Shown in pieces: positions 26,086 through 35,800 of a stretch of 43,841 nt of DNA (the first letter of the stretch is position 1; each line of letters begins with the position of its first letter). The translations under genes and the position numbers were made by a program. The stretch lies in contig JANQOV010000134.1 of NCBI GenBank assembly GCA_028285645.1, positions 1 through 43,841 on the forward strand, given 5' to 3'. The notes beneath the pieces were generated by a model. The model had not been told where the DNA came from. It was given only the letters and a program-made list of their open reading frames with translations, and ran no database searches. The DNA comes from Hyphococcus sp. GTDB lineage: Bacteria > Pseudomonadota > Alphaproteobacteria > Caulobacterales > Parvularculaceae.

Positions 26086-26129
26086 AAGAGCATCGCGAAT
26101 ATCACATAAAGAAATCTTTATATGCTCTT
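26086..26129 (+). promoter_or_regulatory. Nested inverted repeat in the ahcY leader
   Basis: AAGAGCAT (26086-26093) pairs with ATGCTCTT (26122-26129). Inside it ATAAAG (26106-26111) pairs with CTTTAT (26116-26121) around AAAT, giving a 14-bp stem with one 12-base bulge. It lies about 90 bases before the ahcY start. It does not match the SAH or SAM riboswitch consensus that I know. It could be a DNA operator or an RNA hairpin. Confidence 0.6.
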
Positions 26130-26217
26130 GGCAGGCTCGTCGCCCCCTGTTATACGCGCCGCAACATGGCGGCCGGGTTTTTCGCCCATGATCGTCCAAT
26201 TCGAAGGAATGCAATTC

Positions 26218-27621
26218 ATGTCAGCCAACGGAAATGACTACATCGTCAAGGATATCGAACTTGCGGAATGGGGCCGCACGGAAATCGAGATCGCCGAAAC
26301 CGAAATGCCCGGCTTGATGGCGACCCGCGAGGAATATGGATCTTCGCAGCCCTTAAAAGGCGCGCGCATCGCAGGCTCTCTGCACATGACCATCCAGACT
26401 GCGGTGTTGATCCAAACCCTTGAAGCGCTGGGCGCCGAAGTGCGCTGGGCGTCGTGCAACATCTATTCAACCCAGGATCACGCAGCCGCCGCGATCGCCG
26501 ACGCCGGCACGCCGGTCTTCGCCGTCAAGGGCGAAACGCTGGAAGAATATTGGGACTACGCCGACAAGATTTTCGAATGGCCAAATGGCGAGACCGCCAA
26601 CATGATCCTGGACGACGGCGGCGACGCGACTTTGCTGGTTCTACTCGGCGCTGACGCGGAAAAAGATCCGTCATTGCTGGATAATCCGTCTAATGAGGAA
26701 GAAGAAGCGCTGTTTGCGACCATCAAACGGCGGCTTGAAAAAGATCCCGGCTGGTATTCCAGAGTCAAAGCCAACATCAAAGGCGTCACGGAAGAAACCA
26801 CAACCGGCGTGTTGCGGCTTTATCAGCGGCAAAAGAACGGGACGCTCCCTTTCCCCGCCATCAATGTCAACGACTCGGTCACAAAGTCGAAATTCGACAA
26901 CAAATATGGCTGCAAGGAATCGCTTGTGGACGGCATTCGCCGCGGCACCGATGTGATGATGGCCGGCAAAGTCGCGCTGGTCGCTGGTTATGGCGATGTG
27001 GGCAAAGGATCAGCGCAATCGCTAAAAGGCGCCGGCGCGCGGGTCATGGTCACAGAGATTGACCCGATCTGCGCCCTGCAGGCGGCCATGGACGGTTTCG
27101 AAGTCGTCACCATGGACGAAGGCGCGCCACGCGCTGACATTGTTATTACGGCGACCGGCAACAAAGATGTGTTGACCGTTGATAACATGCGTTCGCTCAA
27201 AGACATGGCGATCGTTGGCAATATTGGCCATTTCGACAATGAGATTCAGGTTGAAGGCCTGCGCAACTTCAAATGGACGAATGTGAAAGACCAAGTCGAT
27301 ATGATCGAGTTCCCGGACGGCAAGCGCATGCTGCTCTTGAGCCAGGGGCGCCTCTTGAACCTTGGCAACGCAACCGGTCACCCTAGCTTCGTGATGTCTG
27401 CCTCGTTCACAAATCAGACGCTGGCGCAAATCGAATTGTGGACCAAAGGCGGTCAGTACAAGAATGAAGTTTATGTGCTGCCGAAGCACCTCGACGAAAA
27501 AGTCGCGAAGCTGCACCTCGATAAAGTCGGAGCAAGTCTCAGCAAGCTGAGCGAAGAACAGGCTGACTATATTGGCGTGCCCATCGAGGGCCCTTACAAG
27601 ACGGATCATTATCGATATTGA
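26218..27621 (+). CDS. ahcY: Adenosylhomocysteinase
   Basis: It hydrolyses S-adenosyl-L-homocysteine to adenosine and homocysteine with bound NAD, relieving product inhibition of methyltransferases in the methyl cycle. The protein has 467 aa, normal for proteobacteria. Signatures are [20 protein letters not shown] near 60-80, [11 protein letters not shown] and the NAD fold [15 protein letters not shown], with the usual insertion before it and a C-terminal KTDHYRY. The ATG at 26218 has AAGGA nine bases upstream; the longer frame to 26122 lacks support. The next functional gene downstream is divL, a neighbour often seen in alphaproteobacteria. Confidence 0.97.
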   Translation: MSANGNDYIVKDIELAEWGRTEIEIAETEMPGLMATREEYGSSQPLKGARIAGSLHMTIQTAVLIQTLEALGAEVRWASCNIYSTQDHAAAAIADAGTPVFAVKGETLEEYWDYADKIFEWPNGETANMILDDGGDATLLVLLGADAEKDPSLLDNPSNEEEEALFATIKRRLEKDPGWYSRVKANIKGVTEETTTGVLRLYQRQKNGTLPFPAINVNDSVTKSKFDNKYGCKESLVDGIRRGTDVMMAGKVALVAGYGDVGKGSAQSLKGAGARVMVTEIDPICALQAAMDGFEVVTMDEGAPRADIVITATGNKDVLTVDNMRSLKDMAIVGNIGHFDNEIQVEGLRNFKWTNVKDQVDMIEFPDGKRMLLLSQGRLLNLGNATGHPSFVMSASFTNQTLAQIELWTKGGQYKNEVYVLPKHLDEKVAKLHLDKVGASLSKLSEEQADYIGVPIEGPYKTDHYRY

Positions 27622-27641
27622 TCGCGCCTAAAATCTGAAGA

Positions 27642-27684
27642 CAAGCCCATCGCAAAATCGATTTCGGGCTTGCGCTTTATTCTT
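27642..27684 (+). terminator. Probable terminator of ahcY
   Basis: CAAGCCC (27642-27648) pairs with GGGCTTG (27666-27672); the loop has a further ATCG/CGAT pair. The T-rich CTTTATTCTT follows. It lies 21 bases after the ahcY stop. The imperfect U-run lowers confidence. Confidence 0.6.
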
Positions 27685-27712
27685 ATAACAGCGCACTACA
27701 ATTGCAGCATAA

Positions 27713-28264
27713 ATGTCAAGCCGCGACAACGCGATGGATGGCGCATTCATCACTACACGGATTATTGCGCTTGCCGGGAGGCAAATCAAGGCCTTTGTTC
27801 GTTTGTCTACGGGACTGCCCTTCGCAGCATCTATCACCGCCGGACTGTTTTTGCTCATGGCCAGTCTTGTGACACCGGATAACCGCACGCCGTCAGCACC
27901 AGCAAAACATGCAGACCTCCAGATTATCGCCGATGTGGAAGAAACCGACCCACGCGATCTGCCGGATCAGGCGACAAAGTTCATTTCCGATGCACCGATC
28001 GATCCGCCCGCGATTCGACATTCGCCGCCCATCCGGAAAACTGCCGGGTTAGAGGCACTCAAGGAACCATCATCATGCAGTTTGACGTGACGCCTTAGGG
28101 CGAATTCACCAATATCCAGATCATAGAAAGCCCCCAAAGCTGCTTTGAGCGCCCAGTTCGGCGGGGTTCGTTTCAAAGTGGAAGTATCGCCAGCAATTCA
28201 GAATGAGCGGTCGGTCATGCGTTACGGCGTTGTGGAGGTCTTTAGCTTCCGGTTCACCGACTGA
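27713..28264 (+). pseudogene. TonB-family energy transducer, broken by two frameshifts and a stop
   Basis: TonB links the proton-motive force of the inner membrane to outer-membrane receptors. The N-terminal part (27713 on) encodes an inner-membrane anchor, LPFAASITAGLFLLMASLVTP, and a proline/acidic linker. The TonB C-terminal domain then appears in a different frame from about 28040: GTQGTIIMQFDVTP, an in-frame TAG at 28093-28095 in place of the usual Glu or Gln codon, then GEFTNIQIIESPQSCFERPVRR. From about 28166 the first frame resumes with VRFKVEVSPAIQNERSVMRYG and VVEVFSFRFTD before a TGA at 28262. Total coding length is short for the family, so an internal deletion in the linker is also likely. 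Two shifts and one stop in 550 bases make true decay more likely than a single sequencing error. Confidence 0.82.
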
Positions 28265-28450
28265 CTGGTTGGCTGTTCATGTTGAAAACTTCATCTCCGG
28301 TGCGATGAAAAAAGCTAAATCTGCTCTAGCGACTCGGCGCAAACACCGTACATATTGTGAGGCTTGATGAGCAGGCCTCTAAATGTTGAGTGAGCTGGTT
28401 TCTTTGGCGCGTCTCAAAGCCAGCCCTCGGGCGCAAATTGGGTAGCAAAA

Positions 28451-31174
28451 ATGCGGCGGGCGAAGACCACCCTGAAGTTGTTTGCGGCGACGGCCAGCCT
28501 ATTGGGCTGGAGCGGTGCTAACGCACAGGAAATGGGCGCATCCGGCTTCGCCAATCTGGACCCCCTGGTCGCTGGCGCCGCCGGCGCGGTGGCCCTTGCC
28601 ATTGCTGCTGTTCTGTGGGCAATCCGCGTTTCGGCTGTGGCGCGGAACCAGACGCTCAACTGGTCCCGGCGGCTTTCCGAGATGGAGACAAAGCTCGAGA
28701 AGTCCGACGCTGTCCTTTCAGCGCATCCTGGTCTCGTGCTTGTCTGGGACGACGCTCAGGATGATCTTAAACGCGGCTGGGGCGATCCCAAGATTCTCGG
28801 CGGACCTGCCGCGCTGGCGTCACTTCTATCATTCGCCGTGGATGACAAAGGCGATGACAAGTCACCGGCGGACAGGCTCCTTGAAACGCTCTCAGACCTT
28901 CCGGTCGACGATGACAATGCCCCCGATGACAACAGCGTCTTTGGACAGAAAGTGCTCGATCTTCGAACTCATGGCATTGCTTTTTCAGGAAGCGTTTACA
29001 CCGCAGACGGACGCGCCATCGAAGCAGACGGCCGCGTCGCCGGCGGACAAGTTGCGCTCTGGCTAACCGATCCCGCCGTCCGCATGGCAGAAGACGGTTC
29101 GATCATCGGCGCCGTTCGCGAAAGAACCACCGATCTTCACGGATCGCACACGCTGCTTGACCGAGCGCCGCTCCCGGCCTGGCGCCGCGGCGCTGATCTC
29201 AACCTGGTTTGGGTAAACAAGGCATTTGCCCAGGCCGTTGAAGCGAAAAGCCAGCAAGATGCCTTGAAAAGCCAGGTAGAACTCGACGGCGCCGCCAAAA
29301 AAATCGCCGAAACAGCGGCGAGTTCTCAAAACATTTCCGATGGTCGCGTCGTTGTAAACGTGCATGGGGAACGCCGCGTGCTGCGGGTTATTGAAATGCC
29401 CATGCACGGCGCTGGAGAAGCTGCGCTCGGCGGTTTCGCCATCGATATCACGGAATTCGACAAGGCAAAGGCGGATCTTAAACAACACATCGCCGCCAAT
29501 CGCAGCACGCTGGATCAGATCCCTTCCGCAGTCGCGCTTTTCGGCGCAAATCAAGACCTCGTTTACTATAACAACGCCTTCAAACGATTATGGGATCTTG
29601 AAGACGCAGAATTGAGCGGCAAGACCTTTCATGGCGAAATCCTAGACAAGCTGCGGCACACCGGGAAAATTCCTGAACAGGCGGAATATGACGCCTGGAA
29701 GACGGGTCAGCTTGCGCTTTACACAGAGGAACTCGCGGCGCCCGGATCTGAGCGATATGGCGGCGCGCCCGACGACATTTGGAACTTGCCTGATGGGCGA
29801 ACTTTGCGCGTAGCCCGGCAACGCCATCCGCTCGGCGGCGTCGTCACTGTGTTCGACGACATTACAGAAAAAATGGCGTTGGAAGCGCAATTCAACACAC
29901 AACTAAAGGTTCAGGAGGCGACCCTCAATAATCTTTCGGAAGCAGTTGCTGTATTTGCCGGCGACGGTTCCCTCAAATTATTCAATGAAGCCTTTGAAAA
30001 ACTCTGGCGATTAAGCAAAAAGGCGCTTGGCGGCAATCCGCATATCGACAAAGTTATCCAGGCGCTTTCCCAAAAGACCGTTAAGGCCAACGATCAGTTC
30101 AGCGCGTTGAAGAGATGTGTTACATCAATGTCTTACGACGATCGGAAGCCGATTTCTAACGGTCTCATGTCGCTTCGTGACGGTCGCACTTTTGCTTACG
30201 GCTCAGAACCGCTTCCCGACGGCGCTACGCTCATTCGCTTTCTTGATGTTACGGATTCAATGGAACGCGAGAAAGAACTCAAAGAACGCAATGCCATTCT
30301 GGAAAATGCGGACCGATTGAAATCCAAGTTCATCGACCACGTCTCATATCAATTACGAACGCCGCTTTCGACGATTATCGGCTTTTCGGAAATGCTTGAC
30401 GGCCAAATGTTCGGCGTGCTGAACGACCGGCAAAAAGACTACAATGCGAGCGTGTTGTCGGCGTCCTACCATTTGCGGGACTTGATCAACGACATCATCG
30501 ACCTGGCGGCAATCGATGCCGGCAAGATGGAACTGAACAGAACCGATACGGATGTTCGCGCCCTGCTAGACAGCGCGGCAACTTATGCAGCGTTAAAGGC
30601 TGAAGATACCCAGGTTACTCTGGACGTCGATTGTGAAAAACAGATTGGTTCAGCAAACCTCGACGAAAGGCGGATCAAACAGGTTCTGTTTAATCTTCTG
30701 TCAAATGCTTTCGCCTATTCGAGCGATGGCGGAGTTGTGACCTTAGGCGCCGACCGCAGCAACGGCACGGTTCGGATTTGGGTGAGCGATACGGGCCGCG
30801 GCATTTCGCCAGAAGACCAGGCCAAAGCTTTCGACGCCTTTGAAAGCCGCGGTCCCAGCGCCGGCGCCGGTCTTGGCCTGTCGCTCGTAGAACGATTCAT
30901 CAAATTGCACGGTGGCTGGGTCAAGCTCGATTCGCAGGAAGGGAAAGGCGCCCGCGTTACGTGCTATATTCCGGAAAAATTAGCGGCGCCCGAAATCGAT
31001 GAGGATAGCCAGACGCCGGCTAAAACCGCTGGCGCAAAGGCCCCCGCCCTGAGCGACGAAAAGGCGTCCGCAACGAAGCCCGCCGCAAAGGATCGCGCAA
31101 CAGCGACCACCGCTGGCGTTCGCCCACGCTCAGCACCCAAAAAACGGCGTCTTCGAGTCAAGGCGGCAGAATAA
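28451..31174 (+). CDS. divL: DivL-type cell-cycle pseudo-histidine kinase with Tyr at the phosphoacceptor site
   Basis: A membrane-anchored sensor-kinase homologue of 907 aa. N-terminal hydrophobic stretches (residues 8-25 and about 38-62) are followed by PAS-like modules near 236, 352 and 490, a dimerisation helix pair from about 615, and a HATPase domain (LFNLLSNAFAYSS, DTGRGISPED, GAGLGLSLVERF). Where kinases have S-H-E-L-R-T-P this has SYQLRTPL with Tyr633 and Gln634, as in Caulobacter DivL, which controls CckA and thus CtrA activity. The ATP site looks intact. A Lys/Ala/Arg-rich tail (about 860-907) is extra. Position downstream of ahcY fits divL. A CtrA box lies about 770 bases downstream. 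The Shine-Dalgarno is weak. Confidence 0.9.
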   Translation: MRRAKTTLKLFAATASLLGWSGANAQEMGASGFANLDPLVAGAAGAVALAIAAVLWAIRVSAVARNQTLNWSRRLSEMETKLEKSDAVLSAHPGLVLVWDDAQDDLKRGWGDPKILGGPAALASLLSFAVDDKGDDKSPADRLLETLSDLPVDDDNAPDDNSVFGQKVLDLRTHGIAFSGSVYTADGRAIEADGRVAGGQVALWLTDPAVRMAEDGSIIGAVRERTTDLHGSHTLLDRAPLPAWRRGADLNLVWVNKAFAQAVEAKSQQDALKSQVELDGAAKKIAETAASSQNISDGRVVVNVHGERRVLRVIEMPMHGAGEAALGGFAIDITEFDKAKADLKQHIAANRSTLDQIPSAVALFGANQDLVYYNNAFKRLWDLEDAELSGKTFHGEILDKLRHTGKIPEQAEYDAWKTGQLALYTEELAAPGSERYGGAPDDIWNLPDGRTLRVARQRHPLGGVVTVFDDITEKMALEAQFNTQLKVQEATLNNLSEAVAVFAGDGSLKLFNEAFEKLWRLSKKALGGNPHIDKVIQALSQKTVKANDQFSALKRCVTSMSYDDRKPISNGLMSLRDGRTFAYGSEPLPDGATLIRFLDVTDSMEREKELKERNAILENADRLKSKFIDHVSYQLRTPLSTIIGFSEMLDGQMFGVLNDRQKDYNASVLSASYHLRDLINDIIDLAAIDAGKMELNRTDTDVRALLDSAATYAALKAEDTQVTLDVDCEKQIGSANLDERRIKQVLFNLLSNAFAYSSDGGVVTLGADRSNGTVRIWVSDTGRGISPEDQAKAFDAFESRGPSAGAGLGLSLVERFIKLHGGWVKLDSQEGKGARVTCYIPEKLAAPEIDEDSQTPAKTAGAKAPALSDEKASATKPAAKDRATATTAGVRPRSAPKKRRLRVKAAE

Positions 31175-31246
31175 ACCGGGCTTCAATCTACATTACGATG
31201 GATTGCGAGTCGCCTTTCAGCCTTAATCTCATGTAAAGTCGCGGCC

Positions 31247-31897
31247 ATGTTTGCGATTGCAACTCTCGCCTTGTCCGCTGCAGCAGCGGCGGAGCCAAGC
31301 CTAGATCCTCGATATCAAGCGTGCATTGAAGGGGTGAAGACGGATTTGGAGGCCGGTCGAAGCGCTGCGCAACAATGGGCGGCGGAAGGGGGCGGCGCGA
31401 TGGCGCAACATTGCCTTGCGGTTGCTGACCTTGCTGCGGGATTTCCAAAACTAGCAGCAGCGCGGCTGCAATCGATTACGGAGCGCAACGACGCAGGCGA
31501 CAATACAGTGCGCGCCAAGATTCTCGCGCAGTCTGCAGAGGCGTGGCTAGAAGCTGAATTGCCTGAAAACGCGGAAACGGTGGTCGAACAAGCCTTCGAC
31601 CTTACGCCTGACGCTGGCGAACTACATCTCGTCGCAGCGAAAATCTATGAATTACAGGACCGGCCGCTTGATGTGATCAAATCGGTTGATGCCGCAGAAG
31701 CTTTAAATTTGGGCTCCGCCGCTGGTTTCGTCGCGCGGGGACGCGCCCAATTCAAGACCGGAAATTACGAAGCTGCCGCTCATGACGTAGTGCGGGCACT
31801 TTCCCTTGACCCTCGCAATATCGATGCGCTGGTCCTGCGTGGCGAGTTGCGCCAAACTGGCATAGCAATCGATGTCGACTATGCGGGAAGCCGGTAA
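31247..31897 (+). CDS. Exported tetratricopeptide-repeat protein
   Basis: A probably periplasmic protein of 216 aa. A short signal peptide (MFAIATLALSAAAAA, cut before EP) is followed by helical repeats that fit TPR spacing: NAETVVEQAFDLTPDAGELH, then PLDVIKSVDAAEALNLGSAA, then GNYEAAAHDVVRALSLDPRN, with the canonical small-large alternation and the PxN/D turns. Two Cys near the N-terminus (RYQACIEG, AQHCLAV) may form a disulfide. It follows divL by 72 bases in the same direction and may share its transcript; a scaffold role is possible but not shown. The next gene has its own CtrA-type control region. Confidence 0.82.
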   Translation: MFAIATLALSAAAAAEPSLDPRYQACIEGVKTDLEAGRSAAQQWAAEGGGAMAQHCLAVADLAAGFPKLAAARLQSITERNDAGDNTVRAKILAQSAEAWLEAELPENAETVVEQAFDLTPDAGELHLVAAKIYELQDRPLDVIKSVDAAEALNLGSAAGFVARGRAQFKTGNYEAAAHDVVRALSLDPRNIDALVLRGELRQTGIAIDVDYAGSR

Positions 31898-31940
31898 ATT
31901 GACCGGTAGGTAGTTTCAGCGACGCTGGCCAGTCAAAGCG

Positions 31941-31956
31941 TTAATCAACTGTTAAC
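31941..31956. promoter_or_regulatory. CtrA-box consensus site
   Basis: TTAA at 31941-31944 and TTAAC at 31952-31956 are separated by exactly seven bases, a perfect match to the TTAA-N7-TTAAC site bound by the response regulator CtrA in alphaproteobacteria. It lies about 47 bases before the 249-aa membrane-protein gene, a normal place for CtrA control of a promoter. Flanking bases also form CGTTAA/TTAACG symmetry. Confidence 0.65.
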
Positions 31957-32002
31957 GATTACTACCGTTGAATGAAGACGTTCGACGAAGAGACCCTTTC
32001 CT

Positions 32003-32752
32003 ATGCCTGCCAACGACCTCAACAGCAGGTCCGTGCGCGAGCTTCAGCGCATCGCGACACAAGCAGATTTGCCGCGCCGTCCGGCGAAAAAAAGAACAAT
32101 GTCGCGGGCGGCGCGCTTGCAGCTCATCGACAAACTGTCCCGCTGGGGCGCAACCGGGCTGGCTGCGATCGGCGGCGCGTCGATCTATATTGCAATCGTC
32201 GCCGGGCAAACACACCCGGCGCGCGCCGCCGCCTGGACGCTACTTATCTTGGCGTCGATCTGGGCGTGCCGAACGCTCCGCGCGCGGTTTCGGGCGGGAG
32301 AAGAAATTGCCTCGCGGCCGTTTCGTTGGCGGGCGCACTACACCTCTTGCCTTAGCGTCTTAGGCGTCGCCTTTGGCGGCGGTGCCGTATTGCTGATCCC
32401 TGCTGACGCGACAGCCACAACCTTGCATATCATCGCACTGTTGTTCCTTGCGGCGTCTGTTGCCGGCGTTGCTCACGCTGCTCACCGGCCGAGCGCTGTC
32501 GCCATTGCCGGGCCCACCGTGCTGTTTGCCTTTGTTGCACTTGCGAGAAGCGGCGCTGAACCATTGGCGATGGCTGGAGCAACGGCGCTTGCGGTTCTCG
32601 GCGTCGGTTTCATCGCTTTGACTACGGCGGCGCTCTATGGCGACGCCCGACGGCGCCATCCCAGGACAAGTTTTTTGCGGAGCGATGTCGAGGCACCCAG
32701 CTCGTCCGCGGGAGACCCTGAGACGACAGAAATCTCCGCGACCACTGGATGA
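32003..32752 (+). CDS. Polytopic membrane protein of unknown family, 249 aa
   Basis: An inner-membrane protein with about six hydrophobic segments, for example TGLAAIGGASIYIAIVAG, AAWTLLILASIWA, LSVLGVAFGGGAVLLIP, IIALLFLAASVAGVA and MAGATALAVLGVGFIAL. Basic residues in the N-terminal 40 residues and between the second and third segments suggest those parts face the cytosol. It resembles the membrane sensor modules found in front of PAS, GGDEF or kinase domains, but here the chain ends after a 40-residue acidic tail with no output domain. A perfect CtrA box precedes it, so cell-cycle control is plausible. It ends 117 bases before gdh. I recognise no function. Confidence 0.78.
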   Translation: MPANDLNSRSVRELQRIATQADLPRRPAKKRTMSRAARLQLIDKLSRWGATGLAAIGGASIYIAIVAGQTHPARAAAWTLLILASIWACRTLRARFRAGEEIASRPFRWRAHYTSCLSVLGVAFGGGAVLLIPADATATTLHIIALLFLAASVAGVAHAAHRPSAVAIAGPTVLFAFVALARSGAEPLAMAGATALAVLGVGFIALTTAALYGDARRRHPRTSFLRSDVEAPSSSAGDPETTEISATTG

Positions 32753-32869
32753 CGCCAAAACAATCCTGGCACAGGATAATTCCCGGACATTCTCTCGCAA
32801 ATCGTTAGACATCGCTGAACTCTTCACGCTAATAGGGCCTAAAACGCCTTTATGCGTCGAGGAAGGGTG

Positions 32870-35800
32870 ATGCCAGATAGCTACCATGTTGACGACGACG
32901 ATGCGATTTTCCGCGACGTTATTTCCTACGCAAAGAAAGAAAAGATTGGAGAGTTTTTAAAAAGCGGGGAACTGGCGCCGGCGTTCGAAAGCTATCTCCA
33001 CCAGCTTGTTCTCTACGCGACCGGCGAGGATCAGATCTGGGCTGAACCGTCGGCGCTTCTGGATCGCGCGCTTTCATCCTGGAAAGTCGGCGAAACCAGA
33101 AGCGACAAAGACCATATCACTGCATTGAGGGTCATAGAAGGCGATGACTGGCGAGAACGCCGCCTTGTCCTTGACATCATCACAGACGACCGGCCTTTCC
33201 TAGTCGACTCACTGACGGCTGCATTATCAGACGCCGGAAAACCTGTCTCGTTCTTTGCAAACGCCATTGTCGATGTGCCGAGGGATAAAAAGGGCAAACG
33301 CCAATATGAAGGCGATGCAAACGCACAGCGTGAATCGATCATTCACGCTGAAATGGACCCGCCGGAGGACGAAGCTGAAGCCGAAGCGTTACGGGCGGAA
33401 ATTGAACTCGTTCTGCAAGACGTTTCACTCGCCGTCGAAGACTGGGAGCCGATGCGCGCACGATTAGGATCATGCATCGCACAACTTGAAAGGGCGCGCC
33501 CGATTGGCAGCGATGTTGATGATCACCGCGAAGCAGTCGAATTTCTGAAATGGCTGTGGGATAATCGCTTCGCCTTTCTCGGCGTCCGACGCTACGCGTT
33601 TTCCAAAAACAACGACCAAACTAGTTTCCAACATGACAAGACTCATGACCTGGGCATCTTACGTGATGACGATAGGCGAATTCTCAAAGCTACATTTGAC
33701 GAACAAGGCGCCTTGTCACCCGCCGTTGAATCGTTCCTGGAATCTGGCGAACCAATCATTGTCGCCAAGGCTAACACGAAATCTCGCGTCCACCGCCGCG
33801 CCTATATGGACTATGTAGGTGTCAAATCATATTCCATCGACGGCAAGGTAAGCGGCGAAGATAGGTTTGTGGGCTTGTTTACCGCCGAAGCCTATAATCA
33901 ACCGGCCTCAAACATCCCGCTTTTGCGTTCGAAAATAAAGAAAGCCGTTTATAAAACATCCTTCTCACCCGGCGGTTACAATGAAAAAGCGCTGGTCAAC
34001 ATCCTTGAAACATTTCCCCGCGATGAATTGTTTCAAATTAACAGCGAGCAATTGCGTGAGACCAGCCTTGGCATTTTGCGGCTTCTAAAGCGTCCGAGAG
34101 TTAAGCTCTTTTTGCGGCGGGACCGGTTTGATCGGTTCATTTCCGCCCTCGTGTTCATTCCGCGCGATCGCTTTAATTCAGAAGTACGCGAGCAGATTGG
34201 CGAGTATATAGCGTCGACCTTTGAGGGCCGTGTGACTTCGTTTTCGCCGTTCTTCGGCGACGCCTCGCTGGTGCGCGTGCATTACATCATCGCCATTGAT
34301 ATGGGCGCGCCGGAAGGGCCCGGCCTTTCCGAACTGACCAGAACGGTTCGCAACATCTGCCGGGATTGGAGTGACGACCTCCTTGAAGCGTTGCGCAGAG
34401 CTTATGAAGGCGCAACGCCAACCGGTTTGTTTGCCAAATATGAAAGCGCATTTGGCGCCGGCTATCGCGAGCGCATGACTGTCCATGAGGCGATCACGGA
34501 TATTGGCGCGCTCGAAGCGTTGTCTAGACCGTCGTCGCCCGCTTTTGGTTTAAGGGCTTACCGGCACGCGAAGGACGACAAAACAACGGTTCGTTTGAAA
34601 ATATACCGGCGCGGCGAACCGCTTAGTATATCGAAAATCATTCCCATTCTTGAAAACCTTGGCCTCGATGTGCACCAGGAAGCTTCGCACCATGTTCGGC
34701 CGGCAGGCGTTGATCAGGGCGACACCCTGTGGATTCAAGATTTTCTGATGCAAGAAGCGCATCAGCGCGTCGTAAAACTAGACGACGTCAAGTCTGATTT
34801 TGAGGCGGCGACAACCGCCATTCTTGACGGCAATACCGAGGATGACGGATTTAATGCGCTTGTTTTAACCGCGGGATTGAACTGGCGGGAAGTTTCGGTG
34901 ATGCGCGCGGTTGCGAAATATAGTCTGCAGGCGGGCTTTCAATATTCGCAGCAATATATCGAGGAAACGCTTTCGAAACACTCTGATATCGTCAGGCCGC
35001 TAGTCGCTGTTTTCCATGCGCGCTTTAATCCGAAAAGCGCCAAGAAAACCGACGCCCGCCTCAAGGACGTTCACGCCGCCGAAGCAATTGTCACGGACAG
35101 CCTGGCGAATGTGAGCAGCCTGGATGAGGACCGAATTTTACGTCGTTATCTCAACTTTTTTGCGGCGGTTACCCGGACCAATTATTTTCAAACGAACGAA
35201 GACGGCGGCCCAAAACCCTACATCTCCTTCAAAATCGACAGCAGCAAAATCGACAATCTCCCGCACCCAAGGCCTTATCGCGAGATATTCGTTTCAGGCC
35301 CGCGCGTTGACGGCGTTCACTTGCGTTTCGGACCGGTTGCTCGCGGCGGATTGCGCTGGTCTGACCGAAGGGAAGATTTCCGAACTGAAGTATTGGGGCT
35401 CGTCAAAGCGCAGCGCGTCAAGAACGCCGTCATCATTCCGACGGGCTCCAAGGGCGGGTTTTATCCCAAGCAACTGCCGCAGACCGATGATCGCGCGGCC
35501 ATCTATGAGGCTGGACGAGACGCCTACAAGGAATTCATTAGAGGGTTGCTCGACCTCACCGACAACATTGTTGAGCGCAAAACCGTCGCTCCGCCAGACA
35601 TGGTGCTGTGGGACGATCCGGACCCCTATCTCGTCGTCGCGGCGGACAAAGGCACTGCGCAATTCTCAGACACGGCAAATGCAATTTCCGCTGAATACAA
35701 TTTCTGGCTTGGAGACGCCTTCGCATCTGGCGGATCGGCGGGATACGACCATAAAGCCATGGGCATTACAGCCCGCGGCGCCTGGGAAGCCGTCAAACGG

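Noticed and set aside
26130-26217. SAH or SAM riboswitch before ahcY
   Set aside because: AGGCTCG occurs once, but the conserved core and pairing that I remember for the SAH element are absent.
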